Source: Gari tellinella
Taxonomy: Eukaryota > Mollusca > Bivalvia > Cardiida > Psammobiidae
Assembly: GCA_922989275.2 (NCBI GenBank)
Contig: OV277861.1
Span: 19,120,540-19,184,539 of the forward strand
Direction: 5' to 3'
Length of the DNA stretch: 64,000 bases
The first letter of the stretch is position 1; every line of letters starts with the position of its first letter. The position numbers and the translations under genes are program-made. This document shows, piece after piece, positions 1 through 15,000 of the stretch. Below the pieces are notes generated by a model. It was not told where the DNA came from, searched no databases, and saw only the letters and a program-made list of their open reading frames with translations.

Positions 1-3000
1 TCTGCTGGCAAAGGGCAAGATGCTGAAGGAAATACATTTTTTCAAATTTTATTAGTCTCTTCATTGCCATGACATTATCAACATTAAACAATCAATTGCT
101 TTTAGGGTACGCACTGTCTAAACTATTTTCAAATATCCACTCTACTGGTTGTAAGTCAGTGAAGCGGTTCAGAATTTGCTGAATCACAATTGCAATTATG
201 ATAAACTTGTTATTAATCCTTCAAAATCAACGGGATTAAATCAGTTTCCAAAAGACACAAATACCGAATTCCACAACTGAATATTGTCATTAACACTGTT
301 AGAATACCTTTAACCTAACTGTGAATTTGAAACATTTAGTAAAACTTACCAAATGTTGATTTATAATAGTTCGTTAACTTAAGTGTAACAGAATTTAACA
401 GTTTGCATTAAATTCTAAAAAGGTTTAAGTAGTTTCAAATAAGTAAATAATAGTATTGATCTGATAAAAAGAGTTTTGTGCAGTCGGTCATCATGGCTCA
501 AACTAGCTGAGGTTGCAACTTTCCAATTAATTTTATACAGCTAAAACATGTTTACGTTTATAGAGTTAAACTACATTTGAACATTGACACAATGGTATGT
601 ACATGAATACAAATTGACTTTGAAAAATAAGCAAATCTATTTATTGAATCGCACTGAACAACATTTTATTAACTTTTTCAACTTCGTATTATTGATTCTC
701 AATAATATCTTTCTTTAGTCCATTACCCTATACATACGCCTTTATTTTATCCTTACACTAAAGAAAATAGTACCAATTTATACAGTTGCGAATATCTAAA
801 ACTGGATATAATTTCTATATTCTAGCAGCTAATAGCTAAAAGCAGACTGAAAGTGAAGCGGAATGCGTCTAAAGGCGCATTCGGCTTTATTTTAAACCCG
901 CTTTAAGTGGTCACCTGTCTTCAGAACTAGAAACGAGCTATGGGGTAATGTGTTAACAGTTACCACAGACTGGCACAGGTGAACTCCATGCTCCGTCAGT
1001 CTGACAATAGCTGACTGGTTCCCCATTTATTGACGTTCCGTTGTCGCATGTGAATGTTGTCACAGTCTGAGAACCAGTGGTGTTAGTAGAAAGGTCACCA
1101 TTGTCAGGAGCTGTTAGACTGACACACTCGACTAGGTAATGAAAAATAATTGACAAATATACTGTGCTGGGAATTATGAAGTTCAAGTTATCAACCAAGG
1201 CAACTATCAGATTAGATTAAATGATAGATGATAAACCATTATATTACAAATTTGGAAAAAGTGAATAAAAGAAGTCACTTTCTGTTATCCTTTCATCTTT
1301 CTTTAAGCATCTAATTTACTCAAAGTTTGAAAACCAGCATTCGTTTGAGTGATAATAATAGCAGAACTTTACTGCATCATTACGACTTATTTGAATAACC
1401 AGGAAACAACGTTTAATTGTTAATATACTTTCAATGATACTGTTTCTTATTGATGATTTTGCTCTTTTTAACTGTGTCTATGCTGAAACAGTGTACACCC
1501 TGATCAGAGGTCACCATTAAGGAACCCTCCAACCAATGTCTTTACTATTTATTTTACTTTTATACTCCTTCAATATGTTTTAAAAACTGCCATAAATTCA
1601 GCCTTAACTTGTCATGTTTCAACTGATGATAAGTCGATAGAAGAACAACCGCGCAAAAAGGTTAAAGAATATGACATGCATGTACTCATTTAGACAGACT
1701 GTTTGTCCCTTTAGCACTGTTCAAAAGTTGTGTATGGTATAATTCTGAAATTCCTTCTGTTACAATCGTACATATACCCAAAATAAGCCATAAACATTTT
1801 AACATAATTATATTGTTATCAGATGGAAAGTAACTTGACATCTGATCGGTATACTAATTGTGAGCAAAGATTAAAACAACTCGGATCTAATACTTAAATT
1901 ATTAAAGTATAAAGTATTACAGAAATGTATATTCTGCTGGTAATTGAACCACTTACCACAGCTAGGGTCTGTTCCATTCCATCCTGCCCCGCCTTGCTGA
2001 CACACCCTGACTAGGTTACCGACCAGAGTGTGGTGGAGATCACAGGAGTATGTTGCAGTGCTGTTGTCATTTGTCAAGGTTATGCTACCATTGCTTGGTA
2101 TAGAAGGTGCTATACAATCTAGTATTACAAAACAGAAGTTTATATGAGTGTATTCTTTCTAAAAGTACAAAATGACAACTACAGTAAAACCTCGCTATTA
2201 CGACCACTAAAACGAAGGCTAATTGAGTGTATAATAGACAGGTGACAGCTTAAAGCAAGGTTACAGTGAAACAGAAAGCTCCTATAGGAGCTTTCTGTTT
2301 CACTGTCACCTTGCTTTAAGCGGTCACCTATCGTAAACACCCTAATAATTAACATAATTTAGTGGTCGTAATAGCGAGGTTTTACTGTACTGTGAAAATG
2401 CAGTACCGGTATCTGATTATTGATGTGCAGTAAACCCACAATGATGTGTACTATTTAAAGTAATCTTGTTACAGTGAAGCTGGCGTACAACGGAATCGCA
2501 TTTAACGAAATATTTGATATAACGAAACAAATCTTATTCCCCATCTCCGACTAACGAATAGTAAAACGGACCTGAAATAACGCAATTTGGATAGAACGAA
2601 CGAAATCAGACGGTCCCGAATACTTTGTTTTAGATGAGCTTTACTGTAATGTAATAAATATATAGATGTAAATGTACTACAGCGCTCCCTCCCTACAACG
2701 GCCCTCCCAACAAGACCCCCTCTTTACAACGACCTTTGCCGCTGTTCCCAAAAAAGATCACTATTCTAATACTTTCACTGCTGCAATATCGTCTCCTTAA
2801 AAATGTCGTCTGCTGTTGTTTCCCAAAATTACATATCAGTGAACATTTTGAAAGAAGAATTCAATGACTAGCGACAAACAGTTTGAATCCAGATCATACA
2901 CCGCGTTACGCGGTGTCTGATCTTGATTCAAGCTGTTTGCAAATGTAAACTTAATTCCCTCCCAATAACGATTCCCTCCGAACAACGCACATAATTTTGT

Positions 3001-6000
3001 CTCCCATGGGGTGTCGTTGTAGAGAGGGAGCGCTGTATTGTGTTATAGAAGGAAAGCCTTACTGCAAGAGGGAACAGCGAAGGACCAGCTTCCATTCGTT
3101 TGGCACTCTATCACAGCTGAACTCCCGACAGTCTCATACTCGGCTGCACAGACATACGTGGCGCTAGTTGTCAAACCGTCTGTAGTTATGTTTATACTTC
3201 CACTGTCTGGCGATGACAGTATCGGGCAAGAAACTAAAAATGACAAATTGACATCGTAATTCTTCATACGTATATGTAAGACAAAGGGACCCATGTAGGA
3301 GGAGGATGTGACTATATTCATAGGAATTGTACCTGCTGGGGACATGTTATATGGAATTAGAAAAAGTCAAAGTATCTGAAGCTATGGGACACCTCAAACC
3401 AGAATTGAGAATATTAACCATTACCATGATTATATTGCTCCTACTCGTATTATGAGCAGTAAACAAGTTACTACTTATTGAAAGCCCACAGTCCTCTTCC
3501 TAACAGATACTTGAAAAGAAAACTAAACATACCACACTGAGGCTCAGTTCCACTCCAGGTCCTGTTACTCTGGCATACCAGTGTAGCTGTACCACTGAGT
3601 GATGTCCCCTGGTCACACTTGTACTCCACAGAGGTCATTGTGCCATCAGAAACCAAATTGTAGATGGAACTTACAGGTTCTGTCACATTTGGACAGGTTA
3701 CTGTGAATCAGATATAACACCAAATTTGACATCTGTAGATAAACATTTCAACGGTAGGCAGCTAAGTACTTTCAGACATTTATAAATGCTTTCCTTGCAA
3801 ACTAATCTTTTCATTCTACTGGTAAAATACTATTTTATATCCATTATGTATTATGCCGATAGAAATAAGAACAAGTAATGCACACCAATAAATATAACCA
3901 AGAACACAATCGTCTGTTTCTAGTATTGAAAAAAGTTGACTATTTAGAGCAGGTTCAGACTATTAAAAGAAGAATGCGCGCATACTTTATTTACATCCTA
4001 AATTATTCTCATTGTAAATGTATAGTTTGTAGAAATTCAGTGGACAGATAATTGACAGAATAGTGACAATTCAAGAGCTTCTAAAGATAAGTCTCTTGTG
4101 ACTGTGACGATTGTGAATTTAGCGTGATTTATAATCGAGAACCTCTTTGGTGTACCATACCGAAAGCGCTTCTCATAATGTTGACAGTGAAAATTGAATT
4201 ACCACATATTGGGTCAGTTCCATTCCACCCTGTTCCGTCGGTTCCACATGTTCTAGATGCTACACCATCAATAGAGTAACCCAGATCACAGGTGTAGTCG
4301 ACTGTATTGTTATTGTCAGAATAAGTAATGTTTCCATTTGCAAGATCAGGTACAGCATCACACACTGAAATAATAAAAGGTAAAAGGTTAACATAGTCTC
4401 CCTTCCCATAAAAAAGGACATAACCTATTAACTACTTCAAATTTAGTTTGGGTATTTCCAAAAGTTTGTTTTTCTCAAATAATATTTTAAATTTTATTCG
4501 TGGTCTGGGTTTTAGTATACTCTTACACAATTTAATCATCATACTGTTAATACATGTCAAACTGAAAATCTGAAGTGCTTTCATTACATTACCCCAATGG
4601 TTATTTGCAAACAAAAAGGATCCTGTTCAAATGCAGTGTAATACAGTCTCTGGTCAGGATCCCAACTATTTGAATCCAATGTAAATATTGCATAAGTAAC
4701 AATAGCTACAATATTAATTTAAGATATAGAAGCAGACAACACTTATTAAACATAGGACGCCATGCAAATAAAGAATGACGGCACATGCATGATAGGTTAT
4801 CCCTGCAGAGATTATCCGGCGAGAAGTGTATATTGTGACCAAAACAGTCACTGTCTTATTCGAATATCTGCTCGGAATAAAAAGTTATTTGACATTAGAG
4901 TGCTAAAAGATATTCAAAACATATTACCGCACACAGGTTCCGCCGAGTTCCATATTCCGGAATCATTGCAAGTGAGGTATGACTGGCCAACTAAGTAATA
5001 CCCGGATGCACAAGAATAATTTGCTGAGGGTTCGACTCCATCTGTTGTCATGACAACTGTCCCACTACTTGGATTTGCCAGACTTGGACACTGAACTATA
5101 TTTCATATAAATTTGAGACTGTCAAATCATATTTATAGACACGTACAACAATATGATTACATTTTCAAAACAATCTAGCATTTATTGAACGAATGCTTTA
5201 ACAAATTTCACAGCAGCAACATCTATTCAAAACAGTTAAAACAATATTGAAAATCTGGTCAAGTAAGTAAGCAAGTTTTACTCAGTGTTACACGCATATA
5301 TAACCGGTATTTATAATGTAATTAGAATTAAAGTTTGATTCACTGTTAAGTATTAAAACGAATGCTACATGGTCAGCTGTCAATTAACGCTTTTATTCAT
5401 AGCCAACTTGGCAAATCACCTTTATCCTCTTTGTTTAGACGTGATGATCGCTGAATGCAAAATGAACGTAAAACAGAAATCTCATAAAGGTAATGGTCTG
5501 GTTTTCATGAAGACTCCAACTTAAATAAGTTTCCTGTATCTTCTTTTCGGTACGTCTTTTGAGATTGCTTATTCTTCTATTATCACTAATGTGTATCAAC
5601 ATTTTTAAACGGTTTAGAGCCAGATAAGACACGACATCAATGAACTGTTTGATCAGGGTCTTCATTGTTTTAATTTAGGATATGTATCACATGAGTCTGT
5701 CTGGATGGACATACTTCTGTCTGGATCATTTCAATATCTTGATAGCTACTGTAAAAGTTTAGATGATACATTTTCAAAAGGGGCATGGTTTTAATTGCAA
5801 TTTCAAAGGGTGCAGGGTAAATATATTGTAATCAAACACAGTTGTAATCATGTATGTTTATTGATTACATTTTCCGCTCACCACATGTTGGAATATTTCC
5901 TGACCAGGCTCCATCGCTCTGACATGAAATAACTGTGTCTCCATCCATACTATAGCCATTTTCACACGAATAGGTTGCCATGGTGGTACTTCCATTGGTT

Positions 6001-9000
6001 GCCAGTGTAACGTTTCCATTTGCAGGTGCTTCAAGACTGTTGCAAGTAACTAAAAATGTTCATGAAGAAACATAGCTCAGCAAAGTATCAAATAGATAAC
6101 ATTATATAAATATTAGATGGCAGTTTGTGTGACATTCAAATTGTCAACCGAGAAACAGCATGTCAATCCGAGGCGTAGCCGAGGGTGACATTCTTGTTTT
6201 CGAGGGTTGACAATTAGAATGTCACGCAAACTGACATCTAATATCTATATTATTACACCGAGCTTATCAACCCTAGCTTTAGAATCGTCTCATTTTTATT
6301 TTATAAAATGTGTTGTGAATACCAATTTAGCGCGGACATGTACGTAACGCGGGAAACGACGTCGTCGTATATGACGTCACATTGTTTATAATATTACAAG
6401 AAAGAAAGAAGAACGTTATGACAAGTAATTTGAAGAAACAGCGTCTTTACATTGTCTGGGTGGCAAACATCCTCTTCCGAAATGGTGGCAAATCGTTAAG
6501 GAATGGACAAAAGGAAGCAACTTGTACAGAAAATGCCAAAAGTTGATTAGAAGTTACCACTCTTTAAAACATTCCAATGTAGCCAATAGCGAAAGTCATG
6601 TCAATGCTGACAGTACGTTTTCGGACGGAGTAACAAAGTAATGTCCTTTAGAGTGACGTCACAAAAAGAATATCATAAAGAGTGACAGTATATTTTGGGT
6701 AGATGTAAAAGACATGCAAAATGTTAACTGTAGGTCTATGGGAATTTATCATTGTAACTCAAAGCGAGGTGTAATAATGGATATGATCTTATTTCTAGCA
6801 GGTCATGAACATAGCTTCAAATACATTTTGCTTCTTGTCTATACACTTTAGATTGGAATATGATACGTAGTAAACATAATGAACTACTTAGATTCCTCTA
6901 GCCCGTATCTTGGCTAATTCGATTTTTCACAATAATCTATATCAAGTATGCAATGAGTTCTTATCTTTAGCGCTTATCACTGGACTCAAACATGATATTT
7001 GTCCATATCTTTTTTTCTTTCAACAATGCAATTTACTTCCTTCCGTAAATATTAACTGCTAACTGATTCAGTAACTCAGCACCTACCACAGGTGGGGGAG
7101 GAGTCAGTCCAGCCTTGTCCAGACGATTGACAGTTTCTGGTGTTAGTCCCATTTAGAATATAGCCAGTATCACAGGTGTAAGTGATGGTAGACTTGTCTG
7201 AAGACACTGACACTGATCCATTAGCTGGAGGTCCTGGAACTGTACAGTCTGCAGACAAATATAATATCATACATCATACAGTATAGTTACATGACATCAT
7301 GACAGTACAACAGAATTCATCATCCAAACTATTGTGAACTGATCAATTTGATAATAATAATAATGGCTTTATGAACGGAAAACTCTACGGCCAGTTCCTT
7401 GCTGATAACTTGAAAAGATAAACCATAACATACATTCTATTTATATAAAATAAAATTGACGTGAGTGTTCATCACACAATATTTACATTCAACCTGTAAA
7501 GTCTCTATGTAATCGTATTAAAAATATGCAGGTCAATTCTCGATGAACCTACGAATCGAATCCGGTCCCAGCCAGTTAGAAAGAGGGCGGAGTCTCCGCC
7601 GCGAAGAAAATCTTCCATACGGCGGAGAGATACCGACCAAGTTAGGATCTACTTTTAGATTATCCGTTTGGGTATTTCGAAACCCCTATTTAAAGTCGCA
7701 GACAGTTCAATTAAAATCAATGTGCGATAAAAAAAAATTAATTGCTGTTTTTAAGGGAGGTTATCATATTACACTCCGTCATTAAAGCTGTACGCATTCT
7801 CTCCCTTCTTCGAGTGAGCAGGGATCTATTTATATATTAGACAAGTTGTCTTCCAATTACGGTTTGAAATTGACAATTTCAAACAATTTGTTCACCAGAA
7901 TACATAGGAGAGTCGCTCAAACATAAAGCAAAATAATGCATTCACACTTACTAAATTGGTAACGTAATGTTCCGTTATGACATATTTAAACTAGCCTATG
8001 TGTATCGGATATGCCACGGATAGCCGCGGGTGTGTGTACACGCTGACTGTGTACATGTAGTCGCATTTCAGCGTTGCTAAGTGTAAAGCGTGTATAAAAA
8101 CTTGCGCCACCTAATTGTTTAAAATATGCTTTGATAATGGATATTCAGATTGAAATTTTTGTTTTAATTTCTTACGAGCGTTCTTAAAGCACAGCGAGAA
8201 AGTTTACTGCGTAAAACCCTGAAATTATCATGCAAATACAGTACATGTAGTAAGGACTTCTTTTGACACCATATTTAGAAACTGGAATGGCTATTACATC
8301 GATATTACATCTATCAAACCAATTTGGCCGGTATATGGTATATTCATATACATGAAAACAAATCTGGTCAAACTACACATTAAATGGATGACAGAAAATA
8401 AAAATATAAATATAAGGAATAAACAACATCTTTTTGCCGCTCATGACGGTATGACTACATTAGCTTCGGGGGGTAAATTAAATTGAAAACGCCCTTCGGG
8501 CGTTTACAAAATTTACCCCCTGCGAAGCTAATGTAGTCATACCGTCATGAACGTCAAAAAGATGTTGTTTATTCCTATATCAATAGATTTATTGACAAAA
8601 TAACTTGACGTGCATTTTCGCGGGCGTCATGTTATTATTATGTAAATAAGTTTATAAGAAATGATAATAATTAAGCACAAATTTGATTTTCTAGTCATTA
8701 CATAAAATATTTGAAAGTCTCTTTAGTCAATTGAGGATGTATGTTGGTAAATCCTTTCCGTATATATTTTCCGTCAAAAGACGTTGGTTATGCTAATATC
8801 ATTTGAAATGTCACCATGTGGTGTCCCGCTTAATGAAGCATGTAAGGACAAACAGGGTTGAGTCGGACCCGCAAAATACAATATTTAATACGCTACCAGG
8901 TAGTGGGTTTTATATAAACAAGGCTTATCTGGGAAACAAAATAATTTTGAAAATCTTTAGAAAACTGTTTAAGATAATTTGAATCTGACAGACTTCTTAA

Positions 9001-12000
9001 ATTCAAGGTTCTACATACGCAGTTTCTTATCGATTAAAATGTTGACATGTTCACCAATTTCAAGCAACAAACAGAGACAACTGTTTTGTTTATTGTTTTG
9101 TTTTATGCTGACTAATCCATTATACCGGGTGTGAGTATAAACGTTTCCTTTTTTAAATGACGATATCGAAATTAATTTCATAATGTAGGCCACTAGCATA
9201 TGTCATATTAAAGGTACGTATCATATAGAAACATTCACATACGTGTATGTCAAAACCGTATACAGAAATCATCTTACAGCAGTTCGGAGGACTCTGGTCC
9301 CATGTGCCACCTGAGGAACATGTCAACAATGAGGTCCCGTCCAGATAATACTGGTCAGCACATGTGTAGGTCCCAGTAGTAGTCTGGCCATCAGTGGACA
9401 AAGCCAAGGTCCCGCTAGTAATGTTGCTGAGGTTTTGACAAGGTACTGGCAAATGAAATATATACTTCCTGCATGAATGAAGTCTTCTTGCTTTTTGGAA
9501 AGCAATGTGGCACTTCAGTTTTATAATTTTGACTACTCGAAAAGAGACATGTATTACAGCAATGTGTACGTATCATTTAAAGAACCCATCATTTGAAATA
9601 TGATCAAGCAGAAAGCAATATATCTAAACTTGATGATTCAAGTTTTCGTAAAGGTACTGCAGGAAAAAATATTTTGTAAATTTATTTTCAAAATCTGTCA
9701 AAAATTTCAACAGTTGTCAATTATTGGCATCATCTGTAACACATCTCAGATAGATAAATTCCTTTAAAGTAGTTTTATAACAAAAGGGTAGTATTGAAAT
9801 AATCATCGACAGCAGTACAAGTGATCCCCATGAACAAGTAAACATAACGAGTAGCATTATACATTCACTAGTGATGATCATTATCATCAATATTTTCCAG
9901 CCATTCTTGAACCAGATATCTTTTTAACCGTTTTATGGTCGACAGACTCTCTCCAATTAAACTAGATAGTTTTATCTTCAGTCAAAGAGTTTCTTGCATA
10001 ATATAGCGATAATGGTATCACATCTGTATATAAAACGATCAGACGGCTCATAAAGAAGTCATGTGATATGTCATTCACTGTTTGCCATTGCGTGTCCCCT
10101 GTTTAGACTCTTGTGCCCCAAGGAGTTTAACTTTACCACATGTAGGTTCCGAGGCATTCCAGTTTCCGTCAGTCTGGCACACAGCATAATCTGCTCCGTT
10201 CATTGTATATCCCAGATCACACGTGTAGAATGCCCGGGACTGTGCACCAGTAGTGACCAATGTCAGATTACCATCTGCAGGTTCCGTCAGAGAGGTACAC
10301 TGTACTGTGCAAAATAAAAGTAAAACGTTTCTTTTGATAGTATCCTACAGTGCTGCCTCTCTATAACAACACTCAGCGGGAGACAAATATTGTGTGTGTT
10401 GTTTGGAGAGAGATGTGATAGAGAAGTAAATTTGCTTACATTTCCAAACTCTTTTACAACCAAAATTTGAAATGCCTTTGCCTATATGTAAACCGTGTGT
10501 ATAATACGTTTACAAAGTTAATAAATCAAACCTAAACACGATGAAGCTGCAAAGAAGTTGTTGGTCCGGTTGATATTTAAGCAATCAGTGTGATGTGTTA
10601 TGATAAAGCTTTTAAAGACTTTTCCTCAGTCCATTGAGGGACCACCAGCCCATTGTTCTGGAGGTGTCAGTGTAACTGTCAAATCATGTGCAAATCTCGT
10701 GCAGCACAATCTCAGTTTACCTGGTGAGGTCCAGATTATACTCATGCTCTAGTGATTTTCAATGGTTATTTCTAACCAAACTATCAAATATAAAGGTCCG
10801 GTCTCACATAAGACGATTCAATGGTTCAATATGCACAAGACCCATGCTTTTTGCAAGGAAGTTGACAGTAAATAATCTGGCAAGGCGTTATGACCAAAAT
10901 GTCGTCAGGAGATGTCTTTAAGAGAAATTTTCATTCAAAACTAGTTGTACAAACCACAATTAGGAGGGGTAATAGTCCAGCCAGACCCATCTGTAGCACA
11001 GGTTATATTCTGCTGCCCGTCTATGGTATAGCCTGATCCGCATGTGTAGGTGATTGTCTGTCCGTCTTGTGATATAGTGTAGGAGCCACCAGATGGTACA
11101 CTTGGAGCTTCACATACTGTATAAAATATAGTTTTATGCTCTAGAGATCACAGGTTGGGGGCATTTTGCTTATCTGCGATTATGTGTGTCTGTTTATTTT
11201 GTGTGTCCTTGGCTAAATGTTTGAAACTACATGATTGTGAGACGGACTTAACATTGGACATGTTTACTCAGATTAAGGGTGCCTTGAATTCAGTAAAATT
11301 AGGCGTTCGGAAGAAAAAGATCAATGTCTGTTAGGGGTCAAATAGACTGAAAAAAATTGAGGTACACAACCTCCAGTCATGTCAGATAAAGGCAAAGGTC
11401 ATTTAGAGGTCAATTATTTTACCTTGACCATAACTTATCGCAACATTCGATGGAGACTCAATATTTGGCATATGTGACCACTTTGGTGAAACCCTTGAGC
11501 TCAGTTCAGTTTAGCCACAGATAAAGGTTAATGCCATTTAGAGTTCAAATAGATTTGATTCCACTTAGGTCATACTTGCGGAACTACACTTGATAGGGAT
11601 TTCATATTTGGCGCGTGTTATACTCTAAGGGCGATTTGGCTCAGTACAACGTGGGTCATACCAGAAAATGGTCAATGTCATTTTGAGGCCAAGGTCACAT
11701 CAATGGTCACAGTCTTTCCCAAATACATCTTCACATTTATACTTGTATATTAACAGTATACAATAAATCTAGAATCCATCATAGAATAGCCTACTTTCTT
11801 TTTTTGAAATATTATAATTTCATACTGAAGTAAGGGGTGTTTAAAGAAAACAGTTAAGATCAGGCTATATACTGGTACACGTATATTGGTTTCTAGCATA
11901 AAATGGGTTAAGTAGAGCTATAGAATGCTATACATGATTTAATATAACATTTAAGTTATTTGCACTGATGGCTATAAAGGTTTGAATTGTCTCTTACAGC

Positions 12001-15000
12001 ACTGAGGCTCAGCAGCACTCCATGATCCGTTTGTTATGCATGTCAGTGAAGCAGACCCACTCAAGTAGTATCCAGTGGCACAGTTGTAGGAAGCACTGGT
12101 AGTTGTACCATCAGATGTGACATTTACTGACCCACTGTTCACTGTTGTCAATGATGGACAGGTTACTAAAACAAACATAAGCTTACGTATAGGATACAAA
12201 CATGTGTGAAAAGGGCACTCACAATTGCAGACAAATGTCAGCTTACAGTAACATTGACTACAGTGAAACCTCTCTATCACGACGATTAATATGTGTAAAT
12301 TTATGAGATATTTATGACAGGTGACGGCAAGGAGACAGTAAAACTGAAAGCTCCTTTCAGAGCTTTCAGTTTTACTGTCATCTTGCTTTAAGCTGTCACC
12401 TATCTTTAATATAATCAATTAGTTTGCTTTTTAGTGGTAATAGAGAGGTTTTACTGTATTAAACAATTTATCATTTTCATACACCAGATTTGCTTTGCTC
12501 CATCATTATGGTGATGCAGCAAAGAAAACATGAATTTTACATATTTACACTACTGTAACAATACCGGTTTTCCATCAACTTACCACACTGTGGCTGGTCA
12601 GCTGTCCACGTTCCACTGGTGTTGCAAGAGACAGTATCTTGTCCCAGTAATGACCCACCGAGAGAACATGTGTACACAGCCTGTGTAGTAGTACCATCAG
12701 AGACCAGGGTCAGATTGCCGTCACTTATAGTTGGCACAGACTCACATGAAACTAAATAGATAAAAATGGTGTGATTGATTTATAATTCCGCATACAGTAT
12801 GTCATTTGAAATGAACTTCAGCCGAAAAAACTCGGTACTTCGAACTCAATTAAATGATCGTACCAGTGCTTCGACAGTTAAATTCCGATAAGTGGGTCTC
12901 GTTTAAGTCGAACATACCCATATGTTAAAGTTAAAACGTGGCTAAGCCACGTTTTAACTTTAAAATATGGGTATGTTCGAACTAACGCGAGTTCGCAGTA
13001 TCGAGTTCCGACTGTATTTGATTTAAACAATATTCTTTATTCAGTTTTGTGGTTAATATAGGAAGATACATATTTAAAAAAAGTATAGAGATCAATCACA
13101 GGCAAAACTGTTTAATGAAGAGAAGCAGTATTGTAGAAAGAATATACGGCTACATTGTACAACATGCTTTAGCCACAATGCCTTCTTATCTAATGATTAG
13201 CTGTTTCTATGTACGTATCGGTCCTTGTAAAGTATTACGTTCAGTGTCAGTTCTGTTCATTTTACGCTTGTAAATACCGTTAACACTTCCGTTTTCTAAA
13301 TAATAACATCAACTCTTGTAGGGTTTGTCTCAATTCTATTTAAAGTAAAGGTGACCGTGCAGCCCCGGGTCAGAAGGCTCCTTCAATTAATATAAATAAG
13401 GCGCATTCTGCTTTTTACGTTCGACCTGCTTGTAATCACACTTGAAAAATAGAACATTGAAATCTTAGGATTTATCCTGATCAACTTATGGCAGCCCTGA
13501 GTTAATGACTTACCGCATGTTGGAGTGCTGATGTCCCAACCTGAACCATCAGTCTGACATGTACCAGAGCTGTCTCCGGACATTGTGAAGCCAACATCAC
13601 AACTAAAGCTGACTGTGCTTCCATCAGCTGTCACATTGCCATTGACTGGTGCTACAGGGGTGTCACAAGCTGTGTACAGAAACAAGTGCTTTAGAAATAT
13701 GAAGACTCGATTAGCTTAACTCTTTCCTCCCAGAAACCTCCAATGGACAATTCTAAATTTAAATTTAGTCTAGTCCATTTTGGACGTTTTAAGGTTGATG
13801 TTTACAATATATGTCAAAATGACAAACAGCGTAGACCCTGATCAGAGGGCTCCATAAGGATACCTCTGATCCGGGTCTACACTGTTTGCATACGACAAGT
13901 GTACTACTCAAACGTACGCTGTTTGCAAATGACGCATGTATGCATGACAATGATTCATGATTTCCATGTACTATTCTAGTTACTGACATGAAGACAATTA
14001 GTTAATCCAATGGTTTGAAGGCAATGTTTGATCATGATGACCTACTAAATGATGGCAAAGGATAACTCTCATTACTTTCTACGTGAAGTCTCTTTAATAT
14101 TCTCATGACTTGCCGAATGAAGATGATGACTTAACTTCATTATTTGACTAACGAAGTTAATGAATAATTGTCTTGACTTACCAAAATAACGGCAAAACAT
14201 TATTATCCTAACTAACCACATGAAGGCAATGTATAATTATATTGACTTACACAATGAAGGCAAAGGGTAACTCACTTGACTTACTAAATGAAGGCAATGA
14301 TAATTCTCTTAACCTATCAGATGAAGACAGTGTATACTTTTTTAACTAACGAAATGTATGCGGTACATAATGCTGTTGACTAACCAAACTGAGGCAATGC
14401 ATAATTATCTTGACTTACCAAATGAAAGCACTGCAGAATTATCTTGACTTACCAAATGAAGGCGATACACAATTCTCGTGACTTATCAAATGACGATGAG
14501 TGATTATTTTCCTGACTTTCCCAATGAAAACAATAGAAAGGTCTCTTTTATTTCAAAATAAAGGCAACGTTATCATGATTTACAAAATGAAGGTGGTACA
14601 ACATTCTCGTGACTTAACAAATGACGGGCATTGATAATTTTCCTGACTAACTCAATGAAAGCAATAGAAAAGTCTCTTTCTTTACAAAATAAAGGCAATT
14701 GTATCATGATTTACTAAATTAAGGTGATGTATAAATTTCATAACTTACAACATGACGGTTGTGGGTAATTCCAGTTTCCATCTGATCTACAGGTGATTAT
14801 TGTTTGTCCATTGAGTGAGTAACCTGCTGCACAGAAGTAGTTAGCTGTGGTTGTTTCTCCATCTGTTGTTAGGGTTATATTGCCACTACTAGGAGACGTT
14901 CTGTTGGTGCATTTGGCTGTAATAATAAACATGCAGTAAAACCTCTCTATAATGACCACTATATTATGTTGCGTATATTGTGTGTTAAGGCATATGGCTG

